Source of the DNA: Kondoa malvinella
Lineage: Eukaryota; Basidiomycota; Agaricostilbomycetes; Agaricostilbales; Kondoaceae
NCBI GenBank assembly: GCA_039545315.1
Contig: BCIM01000004.1
Span: forward strand, 310,001 to 374,000
Direction of reading: 5' to 3'
DNA length: 64,000 nt
The position numbers and the translations under genes are program-made. Numbering within the stretch: position 1 is the stretch's first letter; each line of letters opens with the position of its first letter. This document shows, one piece after another, positions 11,856 to 23,114 of this stretch. A model generated the notes under the pieces. That model searched no databases. It had not been told where the DNA came from and saw only the letters and a program-made list of their open reading frames with translations.

Positions 11856-14800
11856 ATGAAGACCTCGCAATCTTTCCTCTTGCTTCTCTCAGCTGTCGGT
11901 GCAGCTAGCGCCAACAATGACTATGTAGCACCATCTGCCACGGGTCTCGGATGGGAGAAAGCTTTCGCTCAAGCAAAGTCACTTGTTGCGCAAATGACGT
12001 GTGTGCTCATACTTTTGAAGTACATTGCCCGACTGACTGCCAGAGCTTTACATACAGTCTAGAAGAGAAGCTGAACCTAACAATTTGGGGCAATGCTGTT
12101 CCTCGATTGAACTTCCCTGGCGTAGGACACGAACCGGTTCTTTCGTTGATCTGACTGACGATCTCATGCTGCAGTACACATCCTCAGATGGCAGTAATGG
12201 ACCCGCTTTGGTGAGCTGTCCTCTCTTTGTGTACAAACCGCTAGAGTGTCTAATGATTATCTTGTCTGCAGACCTTTGCCAATCACTCTGGTTTTGAAAG
12301 CAGTCTCAACTCGGCTGCGTCCCTTGACAGAGAGTTGATGTATAAGCGTGGCTACCTCTCTGGGGAGCAACTCAAAAAGAAGGGTACGGCACCATCTCCT
12401 TCATGGATGCGAGACTAAAACGAAGAGCAGGCTACAATGTGCTTCTCGGCGGGAATTGCAATATGATGCGCAGTCCTCAAGCAGGAAGAAACTTTGAGAA
12501 CTACGGACCAGAGCCGTCAGTCTCTTGCCTAGATAACTGTTGCCAAGCTCATTCTGCTCAGATACTTGAGTGGCATGGCGATAGCACAAATGGTCAAAGG
12601 CGTTCAAGATGCTGGGACTATCACTGTTACCAAACATTACATCGGGAACGAGCAAGAGCATGGGTCAGTGCGATATCGCCTTGCGTCTGGCTCTATTGAT
12701 CTCGTTCTTTAGTCGCCAATTATCCAACTCCGTCATTGATGCGAAGACCTTCAACGAAATATACGTAGGTCGGCGAATGATCTCTTCAGGATGCTGATGA
12801 TGATGTCCTCTTCAGGACTGGCCTTTCGCTGATGCGGTGCATGCCGGAGGCACAGGTGAGTTGGAATGATCCCTCAATCTGCTCACAGCTGAGAAAATAA
12901 CGGCAGGAATCATGTCGTATGCCAAGTCTCGAGGTATAGTGATAGAGCTAACAATTGACACAAGGTCCTACAACCTGATTGACGGAACCTACGCTGGCGC
13001 ATCACCCTTCGCTTTAGGTCAAGCACTTAAGGGTGCTTTGAACTATCAAGGCTTTGTTGTGACTGGTACGTCTAAAGATCACTTTGACTGCCCTGCCCTG
13101 ATCCATCGGTTTCGCTTACAGACTTTACCGCGGAGCGCGTCGGCGAGCCAGCTATTCGGGCTGGTCAGGACTCGCAGTAAGTCCTAACATTACTAACGTA
13201 AAGCCCAGCTCAATCCGCGCAGACTTGGAGAGTCGAGCTTCTTGGTTCCGCCAGGCTCTCTGACCACTATTGGCGGATACAACTTTGGTGCAAACCTGAC
13301 CACCTTCATCGACAATGGCACACTCCCACTATCGCGGATCGACGATGCAGCTAGACGAATCATGACACCTTGGTTCTTGCTAGGGCAGAACAAGGTCAAC
13401 TATCCTACTTTGCCGAACGATATTGTCACCGACAACGATGAAGCGAGAAGCCACATCAGGAAAGCAGGCGCCGCCTCAGCTGTGCTCCTTAAGAACTCCG
13501 ACAATACTCTACCCTTGAAGAAGCCAAAGTCAATCGCTCTATTCGGTATTGACGCTGGAGACGATCCTCTTGGACCCAACGGTTCAGGTAAAGGTTATCA
13601 AGTGGCTCCTGGTGTATGTTGGAAGCTTCTTGCCCCTTGGACAATTTGCTCATTCGTCTCGCTTCAGTTCTTCATCCAGATTCCAGGAACAGGTCAGCTG
13701 AATGTTGATGACTAATTCAGCGCTGACTATTCGGACAGGTGCGAGGAACAACGGAACACTTGCATCTGGTTGGGGTTCAGCATTCACTGTAAGTGCCTTG
13801 TCTTGGAGCAAAATCGGAGCTCATTCGCGCGACAGTTCTTCCCTTACATCACTTCACCTGCTACTGCGCTCTCTGCCAAGGCAAAGGCTGATGGAACCGA
13901 CTTTACCTATGTTCGAGACCCTTACACACCTGGCCCAATCATTGCTGCCGCCTCAAAGCCCAATACCGTTTGCATGGTATTTGCAGCGAGCGCAAGCGGC
14001 GAGGAGATCGATTCTGTAGACGATAACATCGGAGACAGGAACAATATAACCAGTTGGCAAGGTGCAGATGAAGTAGTCAATACTGTCGCTTCAAGATGCT
14101 CCAACACCGGTGAGCCTGTATCGTATTTCAGAACATGGATCATGCTCATCTCAATTGGTGATCAGTTGTCATCGTTCACGCCGTTGGACCTCTGCTTATG
14201 CCTTGGGCCGACAACGAGAATGTCACTGCGATCATCCACGCTGGTCTACCAGGTATGCGTTTCGTGGCGTCGAGCAAACAACACAGCTCATCTAGCCTAT
14301 CTGAATAGGACAAGAGTCTGGCAACAGCTTGGTCGATGTCCTGTATGGCGATTACAACCCCAGCGCCAAGCTGCCCTTCACAATCGCGTACAATGTCGAA
14401 GACTATCCAGGTCAGTTGTCTTTGCATCGTCACGACTATGATCTTTCTGACATTCTCCTTTAGCTCAAACGGATTTCGGCATCTCCAACTTTGATGGCGT
14501 CTACCAAGATACTGTCTACACCGAGGGCGTCTTCCTAGACTGTAAGTCTGCCTTTTGTACAGCGGGCTTTCTTTGCTGATCGTATCTCTGCGCCTGCTTC
14601 AGACCGTCACTTTGACAAACAGAACATTACTCCTCGTTACCCCTTCGGATTTGGCTTGTCGTGCGTCGTCAGCTTTCTCCCATGAACAGAAGCTTATGAT
14701 CCTTATAGATACACCAAGTTTGGCTACTCGAGTGCTTCAGTCAAAAAGGGCAAAGCATCAAACAAGGGCAAGCCTGTTCCTGGCGGCCAATCCAACCTGT

Positions 14801-15108
14801 TCGAAGAAGCCTACTCTGTCAAAGTCAAAGTACAGAACACAGGCAAGGTCGCAGGAAATGCTACCCCTCAGCTATACATCACTCTTCCTGACGGCTCAGG
14901 CGAACCACCAAGCGTAATGCGCGGTTTCGACAAAGTGTACCTCAAATCTGGTCAAAGCAAGCAGATCACTTTCTCTATCCGACTCAAGGATCTCAGCGTC
15001 TGGGACGAAAAGACGAGTTCTTGGACAGTTCCTCAAGGCAAGATCACCGCCTTTGTAGGCGAAAATTCAAGAGACAAGGCTGTCAAGATTACGCTTAGAG
15101 AAGCTTGA
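11856..15108 (+). CDS. Secreted GH3 beta-glucosidase-like protein, copy 1
   Basis: Glycoside hydrolase family 3 enzyme, expected to release glucose from beta-glucosides outside the cell. N-terminal signal peptide MKTSQSFLLLLSAVGAASA. First exons are 11856-11998, 12058-12121, 12175-12210 and 12272-12383; many more 45-60 nt introns follow. Visible motifs: LEEKLNLTIWGN, YNVLLGGNCNMMRSPQAGRNFE, GTITVTKHYIGNEQEHG, WPFADAVHAGGTG, GIMSSYNLIDGTYAG and the nucleophile region GFVVTDFTAERVGEPAIRAG, in which Asp of TDF replaces the usual SDW. The C-terminal part has the fibronectin-III-like domain (VKVQNTGKVAGNATPQLYI). Intact as far as I can follow. The stretch 14396-14946 reads as identical to the second copy on the minus strand near 45.4-45.9 kb, whereas flanking exons have diverged. 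Confidence 0.88.
12211..12271 (+). other. Intron present in GH3 copy 1, absent from copy 2
   Basis: 61-nt GT-AG intron between codons for GPAL and TFANH. In the paralogue the same region is continuous coding sequence (GPSTQFTNH, around 47970-47990 on the minus strand). Confidence 0.75.
13066..13121 (+). other. Second intron specific to GH3 copy 1
   Basis: 56-nt GT-AG intron that splits the codons of the nucleophile motif (GFVVT|DFTAER). Copy 2 reads straight through this position (GYVVTDFTAERVG, minus strand about 47110-47150). Confidence 0.8.
14396..14946 (+). repeat. Conversion tract shared with GH3 copy 2 (plus-strand arm)
   Basis: 551 bp that I read as identical, base for base, to the reverse complement of 45348-45898, including three introns. 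The bounding mismatches are at 14395 and 14947. Just outside, differences appear every few codons. Confidence 0.85.
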
Positions 15109-15270
15109 AACTTTCGGTCAGCTTCAGGCCGTCAAGATATGCTTCAGATTGTCAAAAATATGACCATGTATATGCAACAAGTGTCTATGTCCAGCTGTTC
15201 CCTGCTTTGATCTTTCTAGAGCTCTGATCCTTGCTTCCCTGACTCCCTTGGGCTCCTATATCAGTATCCC

Positions 15271-15891
15271 ATGTACATTCGCGAAGGGTCTGACACTCCC
15301 GTATCGCTACGTTTCACAACACCTTCTGCCGGAACCGGGACAATCCTGTCCTTAAAAGACTTGAGTCGAAGCTTGTCTTCTGGTATCAACCTCCTCACAT
15401 CCAACATGAGCTCAATGTCAATGTCTGCTTCCGCCTCAGCTTCATCTGCTCTTCCTACACCAGGTCTGTCCATTATTGGCAAGTTCATGGGTATGTCGCT
15501 TTCGGTCAATACTGTTCCAAGCTTACCGTTTACATAGGCTGTAGCACACCCAACGCGACGCTGTTGGACCAATGTTGTTCCGCGCAAGGATTGAAGGCCG
15601 GTGCATACAACGAGTATGTTCTTCCTTTCAACGTGCCTTTCGATGTATCTGAGCTCTTCGAGCAGGACTTTTGGTTGCCCTGCTCAATCTGAGAAGGGTC
15701 CCAATGGTTTCAGCGTCAAAGTTTTCCAAGATTGTGTTGTCGACGATCCGGTGGACACGGGTGGCGTCGTCTGCAGGACTATTACAGATGTTCAAAAACC
15801 TGATTCATCGGCTGGTAGAATTGGAGGAGGTAGTCAGAAGCTGGCTGCGATGTTTGGGTTGATGCTTTTGATTGGTACGGTAATGGCATAG
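15271..15891 (+). CDS. Small Ser-rich, Cys-containing surface protein, likely GPI-anchored
   Basis: Three exons (15271-15463, 15538-15613, 15666-15891) give 164 codons in frame. A Ser/Ala/Met-rich segment is followed by CSTPNATLLDQCCSAQGLKAGAYNETFGCP and a later pair of cysteines (FQDCVV, GVVCRT), a pattern typical of small extracellular fungal proteins. The extreme C-terminus (GGGSQKLAAMFGLMLLIGTVMA) is a hydrophobic tail after a small-residue site, as in GPI anchors. No clear signal peptide is seen at either candidate start (15271 or 15406), so a 5' exon may be missing from this model. Function unknown; it directly follows GH3 copy 1. Confidence 0.55.
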
Positions 15892-16448
15892 AGTTTAGAA
15901 AAGTATCCAGGGAGGCAAGGGGACCTTGTAATCCTGTACTTGAGGCAATATAGAATTCTGTGAACGAGATTAGAGGGGTCCGAGACGATACAGCTTCTTA
16001 TAGCAGAGTGAAAGATCCGAATTGCGGCCAAATATTTGGCAAAGCAGACTCGAGCAAGACGACAGCCGATAGAGGGACGAACTCGGTGTGATGCAAGAAG
16101 GCACTGATGTCGAGATACAGGAAGGGTTCAGACGCAGGCAGAGAGATTGCTGCGGCAGCTTGTCAACTCGAGGCAGAGCAAGGGTCGGTTTGCGCAGAGT
16201 TTCTAGCCCTGCAGTGCGATCACGCCTTGACGCGTTGCGCTGTAGTACGTCCTTGGAGGTCGAGCAGTGCTGTACGTCCAAGACAGCGTGCTCTTCGGAC
16301 TTGTCTTCCAATCATTGAATCGACAGTGAAGTTCAGTCGTCTCGCTCTCTTGTCTCTCTTCGGAGCAGCGATACACATCTTGAATAACAGTCTGTCTCAC
16401 GTTCCATCTGCTATAGCGAGCGTCTTTGATCCTCTTAGCCGTGAATAG
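15892..16448. other. Intergenic stretch upstream of URA3
   Basis: About 560 bp. Open frames on both strands overlap here (16088-16448) but look like chance. It should hold the URA3 promoter; I see no clear TATA element or repeat. Confidence 0.4.
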
Positions 16449-17383
16449 ATGCCAAAACCCATTGCAACATACGAAGCTCGCGCAGAAAAGCTGACCAGCG
16501 AAGTCGCTCGGCAGTTGTGCAGCATCATTGTCAAGAAATCAAGTAATCTTTGCGTTGGCGTGGATTTGACCAACAAAGCCGCTCTGCTCAAAGTCGTGGA
16601 TGCTGTCGGACCTCATGTCTGCTTAATCAAGGTGAGCTCATAGAACGCCGACGGCAATACACAGTGTATACTAACAATCTGCGCAACTCGGCAGACACAT
16701 ATTGATATCGTAGAAGACTTCGATCAAGATCTCATCACGCAGCTACAAGCTCTCGCGACCAAGCACAATTTCCTCTTCTTCGAGGACCGCAAGTTCGCAG
16801 ACATAGGTAAGTTTCCCTACTCGTTCTGCGTCATATGTAGTATTCACGCTATCGTTAAGGCAACACGGTCAAGCTACAATACTCTTCTGGTGTCTATCGT
16901 ATAGCTTCATGGGCTCATATCGTCAATGCGCACGGTGTACCAGGCGAAGGCATCATCTCTGGCCTCGCATCAGTCGGTTTACCTCTCAACCGCGGTCTCC
17001 TCCTGTTAGCGGAAATGTCATCCCAAGGCAGTCTAGCAACCGGTTCCTACACCGATGAAGTGGTTCAAATGGCTAGGAAACACAAGGACTTTGTTATGGG
17101 CTTTATTGCACAGCGCAGGGTGCATGAGACTGTTGCAGGACCAGGAAAGGGGCAAGATGATTTCTTGATTCTGTCACCTGGCGTTGGGTTGGACAGCAGA
17201 GGCGATTCATTAGGTCAGAACTACCGCACACCAGAAGAAGTCATCAAGGACAGTGGCTGTGACGTGATCATTGTTGGGCGGGGCATCTACGGAAAGGGAG
17301 AAGACATGGAAGCAGTAGCTGCAGAAGCCAAACGATATCAGGAAGCAGGTTGGCAAGCATATTTGAGCAGATCTGCGTCGTAG
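16449..17383 (+). CDS. URA3: Orotidine 5'-phosphate decarboxylase
   Basis: Last step of de novo UMP synthesis: decarboxylates OMP to UMP. Exons 16449-16631, 16695-16806 and 16860-17383 give 272 residues, the usual fungal length. Catalytic-site motifs are all present: [21 protein letters not shown], the catalytic [17 protein letters not shown] (Lys-Asp pairs), [12 protein letters not shown], and the phosphate-binding LSPGVG and IIVGRGIYG. Start chosen at the first ATG with the conserved SYEARA-like N-terminus (TYEARAEKL). The gene looks fully functional. Confidence 0.96.
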
Positions 17384-17444
17384 CAAAGAACATAGGCGAT
17401 GAAATAACATCATGATAATGCACACGCCTTGAGAGATTCTAAAA

Positions 17445-17484
17445 TGTACACACGAAACGATACTTGTACACACGAAACGATACT
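17445..17484. repeat. Two perfect tandem 20-bp units
   Basis: The unit at 17445-17464 is repeated exactly at 17465-17484, in the short gap between the convergent URA3 and LIM-RhoGAP genes, so it falls in 3' UTR sequence. Confidence 0.85.
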
Positions 17485-17584
17485 TTCGACTGACTTTTAT
17501 AGCCATTACCCTGAACAGATGAGATGACGATCCTTCACAATTAAGGCCCCCCTAGATGATTTTGATGCAATGATTTGAACAGGA

Positions 17585-20500
17585 TTAGCGAGAGGTTGGA
17601 TCGAAGTTTGGCTTGTTTCCGTAAGCATCAGCTGTATTTGGCCGATAGAGCGGTTGCGCGCCATTGCGAGAATAGGGCTGCGTCTGGTATGATAGAGGAC
17701 GGCCGTTTGCCGTCGAGGATGCAGGTGCCGGACTGTAGTGAGGATGCTGACTCGGGACCTCTTGACGTTGCATTGGTGACGGGTAGGCCTGGTGCTGATT
17801 TGACGACATTCTTGACATGTAATCGCGGCCTTCAAGCGGCTTTAGTCTGCTAGCCTGTGTTTTGGTCTACAATGAAGCTCACAATGCTTCAGAATATCCT
17901 TTGAGGTCAACATTTCCGGATTATTAAGCAAATCTTGGTTCGACAAGACGCCGCGGAGCTCAGCAGGTACCTGTAATGTACATTTGTGTTCAGAGACTGT
18001 AGATCACGAACACTTGAGACTACTTACTTGCCAAAAGCGATCTTGATTCTCTAGCAGCTCTTGAATTGCTCGAATGCCAGCAAAGCTATCATCCTTTGAC
18101 GGGTCTTTGCCTTTCGCGTAGAGGATATTGGGACCCATGACGATAGACAAATTGGCCAAGTCCATCCTGCTGCCGGTTTCTTCGTCGACATGCGCGAAAG
18201 AAGCGACCCATTTCATAAAGATAAACACCACTTCCATAGTGTCGCGATGAGGTTTTGGCAGTAGACAGCACAGGAGGTGTAGCACGCGTAGTCGCTGCTC
18301 TGTGCTTTGGATATCTGAGCATCATTGTCAGCCAAGATGTACGTGCAAGGCTACAAAAGCTCACTTTGGGTTGCAATGAAAAGGTGATGCATCTTGAACG
18401 TGAGCAGAGGTTCGGGCAGCTCGCGCAAGAACTTCTTCAGCAAGGCTGCCAGCTGGACTGGGTTGTCGTCGACTAGATTGACTGATTGGGGGTCTTTGTC
18501 CAGAGCCTCTGTGAGATCTCGGAGCCGCCGAATATTGCCATTCTTGCGAAAGACACCCTCGACAGACATGTCTATACAATGTATCAGTGTGACAATCTCG
18601 TGTGGGCAGATCCGTTGCTTACCCATTTGCCTCATTGCCGATATAACTTCGTCGATAAAAGTTGGGACTCGCACAGGTGCGGCACCAGCCCCTTGCATCG
18701 AGTCGACTCCTCCTCGGTCGACCAGCAGCTCTAGCGGAACACCAAAGACGCCCTTTTTCTTGACGACCTTTTTGTCTTGGCCGCCTTTGAAGAATTTGCC
18801 CCAGAAAGTATTCTTGCGGAAGTCCACCAAATCCATGACTTCCTCCATCTGTATGATGTCTTTGAGAGGAGAAGTCTCGCTGACAATCATCAAAGCTGCC
18901 GCATGCTTGACCACAATCAATTCGAGCGCTGAGAGCTCAGACAGCAGGACACCATGCGCAGGACGAGGAGGCATCCGATGTTCTGTTCTCGCTTGCTCTG
19001 CCTCCATTACTTGCGGTAAATCAGCTAGAGTGATTCCTTCTTCATTGACCGAAGTAGGTGAAGCGAATGCGGAGGAAGGTTCGAGGGAAGGTGATAGAGC
19101 TGTATCTTCTATGACTCGCACAGCTGTGAGCGCTCTGCCCATAGGAGGTCGAGTGGTCTCCGCTTGAGATCTATGCTGGTCTGCAAAGCGATCTGGGGGC
19201 AAAGGAGGCGGTCTGGGAGGTTTCTCGCTTGGATGCCTGTCTCGAGGTTGACCACTATGCCGCGGCGGAGATGAAGGAGCTGATCCACTCTGCTGTGGTG
19301 ACCTTGGCCTTGACCGAGATCCTTGCTCCCTCTCTTTTGGCTGGAGGTGAGATTCCGCTGATCGACCAGACGGACTTTGTATGACTGTTGATCGCTTGGG
19401 CGTGCGTGCAGTCGAGGATAGCTTCCGATCTAGGTTGACTGATTTCATCCGTTTGATGTCTGCTGAATCTCGGTATGCTTCATAGACAGATATACCGCCT
19501 TCGCTTTCTACCGCGAACTCGGCTGTGTGAATGTCAGCGTGCTGCTCATGAATACATAGATCGAAAGCTTACTTGGCGAGGGAGGGACAACTCCGCGCTG
19601 CTTGAGCAGCCCATATAGCTTGTTCAGAGCAACACAAAGAAGGAATGCGTATTGCTCGAGTCTCGTGACGGACTCAAAGCCATCAACCACATTTGTTGCT
19701 GATCGATTGCAACAGCCTGTGCAGAACACGCGACCAGATCGTTGCCGCTGCTGCGAGCTTGATTCCTGACGAGGCTCCATACGGAATTCTTTGAGCGGTA
19801 AAACGGGCGGTAACGTTTCTTGGGGCATATCTTGCTGTTCTCTCGTGCGACCGCCGCAACGGCCACAAGATACGCAGCGCAAACAAGCGAGATGCCACCG
19901 GAGTGATGTGCCCAGCCGAGCACAGTCATCTTCTATAGTGCCTTTGCAGATCTCGCAAAGGTCGGAAGTAGCTTCGCCGTGCCCAACAAGAGTGCCAACA
20001 CCTCTTGCTAAGCTCTTGTAACCAAAAGTGCGGACTTTGGTTTGGGTAGATGAGGTGGCTGAGAGAGAATCAGCAGTCGGAGAATGAGCAGGCGCAGTGA
20101 CGGGTGTAGGTTTTGAGGCGTCTGGATCTCTGGCCAGTCGGTCGAGTCGATTGAGGAATTGTGTAATGGCTGCTGGCTTGCCATTGTCCCGCTCCAGCTT
20201 GAGAGCTGCAGTAAGAGCGATGCGGATCAGGATTTTGAGGTAGTGAGCTAAGCCTGTGACGAGGGAAAGGAGTTCTTGAGGTAGGCCAACTTTGCAAGTG
20301 CCGTTTTCTTGAGTATGCGAGAGGAGGGAGAAGAAGTTGACAATCTTCTTACACAGCATTCTAGCTTCTCGGACATGTGAGGGTTCTGTGCAAGAACTCT
20401 TGAACAAAGCTTTCGAAAAAGCAGCTCAATTTCACGCACCTTTAACAGCGATAGCCTTGAAATGCGCCATAAGATCGTCGATTGCGGCAAACAGCGTTTC

Positions 20501-21988
20501 GACATGAAGCACAAACTTCTCCGCCATCCTCACGCCTTCCATGAACTGGCCATTGCTGACATAGCGAAGCATTTCCGATATGCAAGCAGCGCTCGACTCT
20601 TCAAAAGTGCTCAAGACCGTCCATATCCTATACACCTTCTCTTCCATGACCCTCTGACTGTCTTTCAGACTCGCGCTCGTTTCCCGTTCTTCTTGGATCC
20701 GGTAGTCCAATTCGGCATTCGGGTCTGCTGGATTACTACCTTGCGCTAGTTCGGGTATCACCGTCCCATTCTCTATCGCGCCTACGTCTTCTTTCAGGTC
20801 GGCGCTACCTTTCCGCACATGACTTGTGGAAGGGGCGAGTTTGGTGTTCCAGAACTTGTGAATCATGTAGCATTCAGGATGCCAGTGTTCGTCTTTGTCG
20901 TAGCGATTGATTTCGACAAATTGTTTGAGAATGGCTGTTCGACAGCCTGTGCATTTGACGGCGAAGCGAGTCGAATAGTGGAAATGACAATATACGCCGC
21001 CAGAGTGTTCGTAATAGCTGTCTTGTGGTCCGAAGACTGTCGGACAGACGGAACAGGTGAAATGTTCTACGTGGAACTTCATGTCTGTTCACAGCATGCC
21101 GCTCTTAGCTCATATTCTGAGCAAAAAGAGACATCTGGACGAACCAAGGGCAGTAATATAACTTCCTCTGAGCGCTCCACCACATTTCGCACAGAGTAGA
21201 TTCAATCTTCGAAAGTAATCCGTCTCGCACAAAGGGTATTGCAGCCCACCAGGACCATCAACAGGAAAGAATTTAGCCGCTACTACTTTCCCACAATCTG
21301 CGCATTTGAAGCAATCGAGATGAAAGACTGTGCCTAGGGCGCGAACGAATTGACCTGGGATAGGTAAATGGCATTTGGAGCAGGTTTGTTTCTCTTTGTC
21401 TGAAGTCGAAGGTTCGCGACGAGAGGCGTGCTCTGAGGAACCACCTGATGATTGTTTGCGCTGGAGTGAACGATCTTTAGGTCTGGGCGAGGTCGCGTCA
21501 GTATGCTGGTCTGAAGGGTTGGGATGAAGATGATTTGAAGGTGAAGGCGGTTTGGAGGTCGATGCAGTTGGGATATAAGCTGGCGAATATTGTGGAGAGG
21601 CGTGTTGAGAGACGTTGCGAGGGGATTCTGAGCGGGTTGGTGAGAAATGGTTGTGTACAGATCGAGGCGAGAGAGTATCGTCTTCGTTATGAGAGGTCGG
21701 TGCTAAATTCATTCGCCGAGGTGACGAGGACAAGACTGGTGCATCTTGTGGCGATAGAGCTGTAGATGACCTCGAATTGTTGCTGCCTGAAGCAGATGGG
21801 TAGGAGTTGGCCATGTTGTCTTCTATTGGGCTTTGATCTGAAGGTATCCTTTGCCTTGGGCGACTTTGTGAGCCAACGAGAGATATAGGCCGTGACCTTG
21901 GTAGCGATGATACTGGACTGCCGTTGCCTCTGCCAAGGTAAGCCAAAGATTGGTGTTGATCTCTATTTTGAGACGAATCCGCAGACAT
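17585..21988 (-). CDS. LRG1: LIM-domain RhoGAP, Lrg1-like
   Basis: Rho GTPase-activating protein; yeast Lrg1 acts on Rho1 in cell-wall integrity and cell fusion. Eight exons (21145-21988, 20440-21084, 19573-20409, 18623-19522, 18365-18571, 18028-18314, 17883-17970, 17585-17829) total 1,350 codons in a single frame. Order: Ser/Pro-rich N-terminus; LIM1 (CSKCHLPIPGQFVRALG, HLDCFKCADC); LIM2 (CAKCGGALRG, HFTCSVC); LIM3-like with the signature HWHPECYMIHKFWN; a helical middle; another zinc-finger-like block (CEICKGTIEDD, HLACLRCVSCG); a basic Ser/Pro-rich linker; RhoGAP with arginine finger GVFRKNGNIRRLRDL and MGPNILY; Gln/Pro-rich tail. The intron at 20410-20439 is only 30 nt. The last exon is reached only through a 53-nt intron (17830-17882). 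Confidence 0.9.
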
Positions 21989-22737
21989 TGTGATTGAGAA
22001 GGGCAGAGTGATGCCAGCGACTGATTCAAAGGCGAGACTAGGTGTATGTAGCTAATGCACTTGTCGAGGTGTGCAGCATGGTTGACGGGACAGCTTTCAA
22101 TGGAGCATGAAACAGAAATGTGATGTTGAGGTCTCTTGTCAAGTTGCTGTTCCAAAGACAGAATATGCTCAAGCAGACTCTCTTGTAGCAGGCCGCACTT
22201 GTATCGCAGCAATCTGGCTCGAATAGCTTGCAGCAGGTCAAAGTGGAGATGCAAGCGTTTGGCGAGGCGCGAGTCAGATCTCGTGAGGTGTTGCTGTTGC
22301 CGTGCAGTCAATGGTCCAAGGGTATCTCTATAGCCTGGTATGCGCCATGTCTCGCTAGCGGATGTTTAAAGAGGAAGTTGCTTGAAGACAGGCTCGGCTA
22401 GTGTCGGATCGCTCCGCCGGAAGACTCAAAACAACCGTGACTCTTCTCGCTCTCTCTCACACAGTCTCTCCCTGTTCTCTGAGTGGGGCTATGCGCAGCA
22501 AGACGTCGAACTCAATAGCCGAGCATTTGTGCGCCGCATTATCGCTGACTTGACCGTGACAATTCTTTGCGCATGTCTCTGTGTCCTTGTGTATGACAGA
22601 ACCTGCTATACGATTAGAAGGCGACTCCTTTCTGCTCTTTCCTCAGCTCGGGATTCTTCCTCACCAGGCGATAGTCAAGCCTAGACATACTGAAACTCCC
22701 TCCTTGCATCCTCCTACGATCACTCCAGCTCTATGTT
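21989..22737. other. Intergenic stretch upstream of the LIM-RhoGAP gene
   Basis: About 750 bp of presumed promoter and 5' UTR for the minus-strand RhoGAP gene. A minus-strand open frame at 21823-22311 runs through it without recognisable features. No other signal seen. Confidence 0.4.
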
Positions 22738-23114
22738 GCCTCTTCAACAGTCCTGCTGAAGATACCATCCCCTTCAGCAAATGCATCTTCGATGATGCGC
22801 TCCGTTTCATGCTTGTGGGCCGCTTTTGAACCTATAACAAATCATCAGCAATGTGCCAGACAATGCAAGTGTGCTTACCTGTCGCAACAGAAGACGTAGG
22901 CGCTCTTCCTGCGTATTTCACACGCTTGCCCTTGTGGTGGTGCTCTGTCTGTTCCATGGCAGTACCCAACCTAGGCTGGAGGTACGACCAAGCGCCGTTG
23001 TTGATCGGCTCTTCTTGTGCCCACATCAATCCAGCATTCGGGTAAGTGTCCAAATGAGTTGTCAGTAGCGCATAAGGTACAGGCGAGAGTTGTTCCACTC
23101 GAGAAATGGCAATG
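22738..23114 (-). pseudogene. Copied 3' fragment of the 2-oxoglutarate dehydrogenase gene
   Basis: 377 bp closely matching 25370-25743, the end of KGD1, in the same orientation. It keeps the last intron at the same place (after [13 protein letters not shown]) and the terminal exon ([21 protein letters not shown]). Differences include scattered substitutions, a 3-bp insertion making HHHK from HHK, and a changed terminus (EEAT then stop). At 23114/23115 homology ends abruptly and no catalytic exon is present, so it cannot encode the enzyme. Retention of the intron argues for DNA-level duplication rather than retrocopying. Confidence 0.85.

Noticed and set aside
14555..14917. The 120-codon frame found identically at 14555-14917 and 45377-45739
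   Set aside because: It runs through introns out of frame with the enzyme. Its conservation is a by-product of the identical DNA tract, not a hidden protein.
22738..23114. The KGD1 fragment as a retroposed copy
   Set aside because: It keeps the parent intron and has no poly-A tract, so it arose at DNA level.
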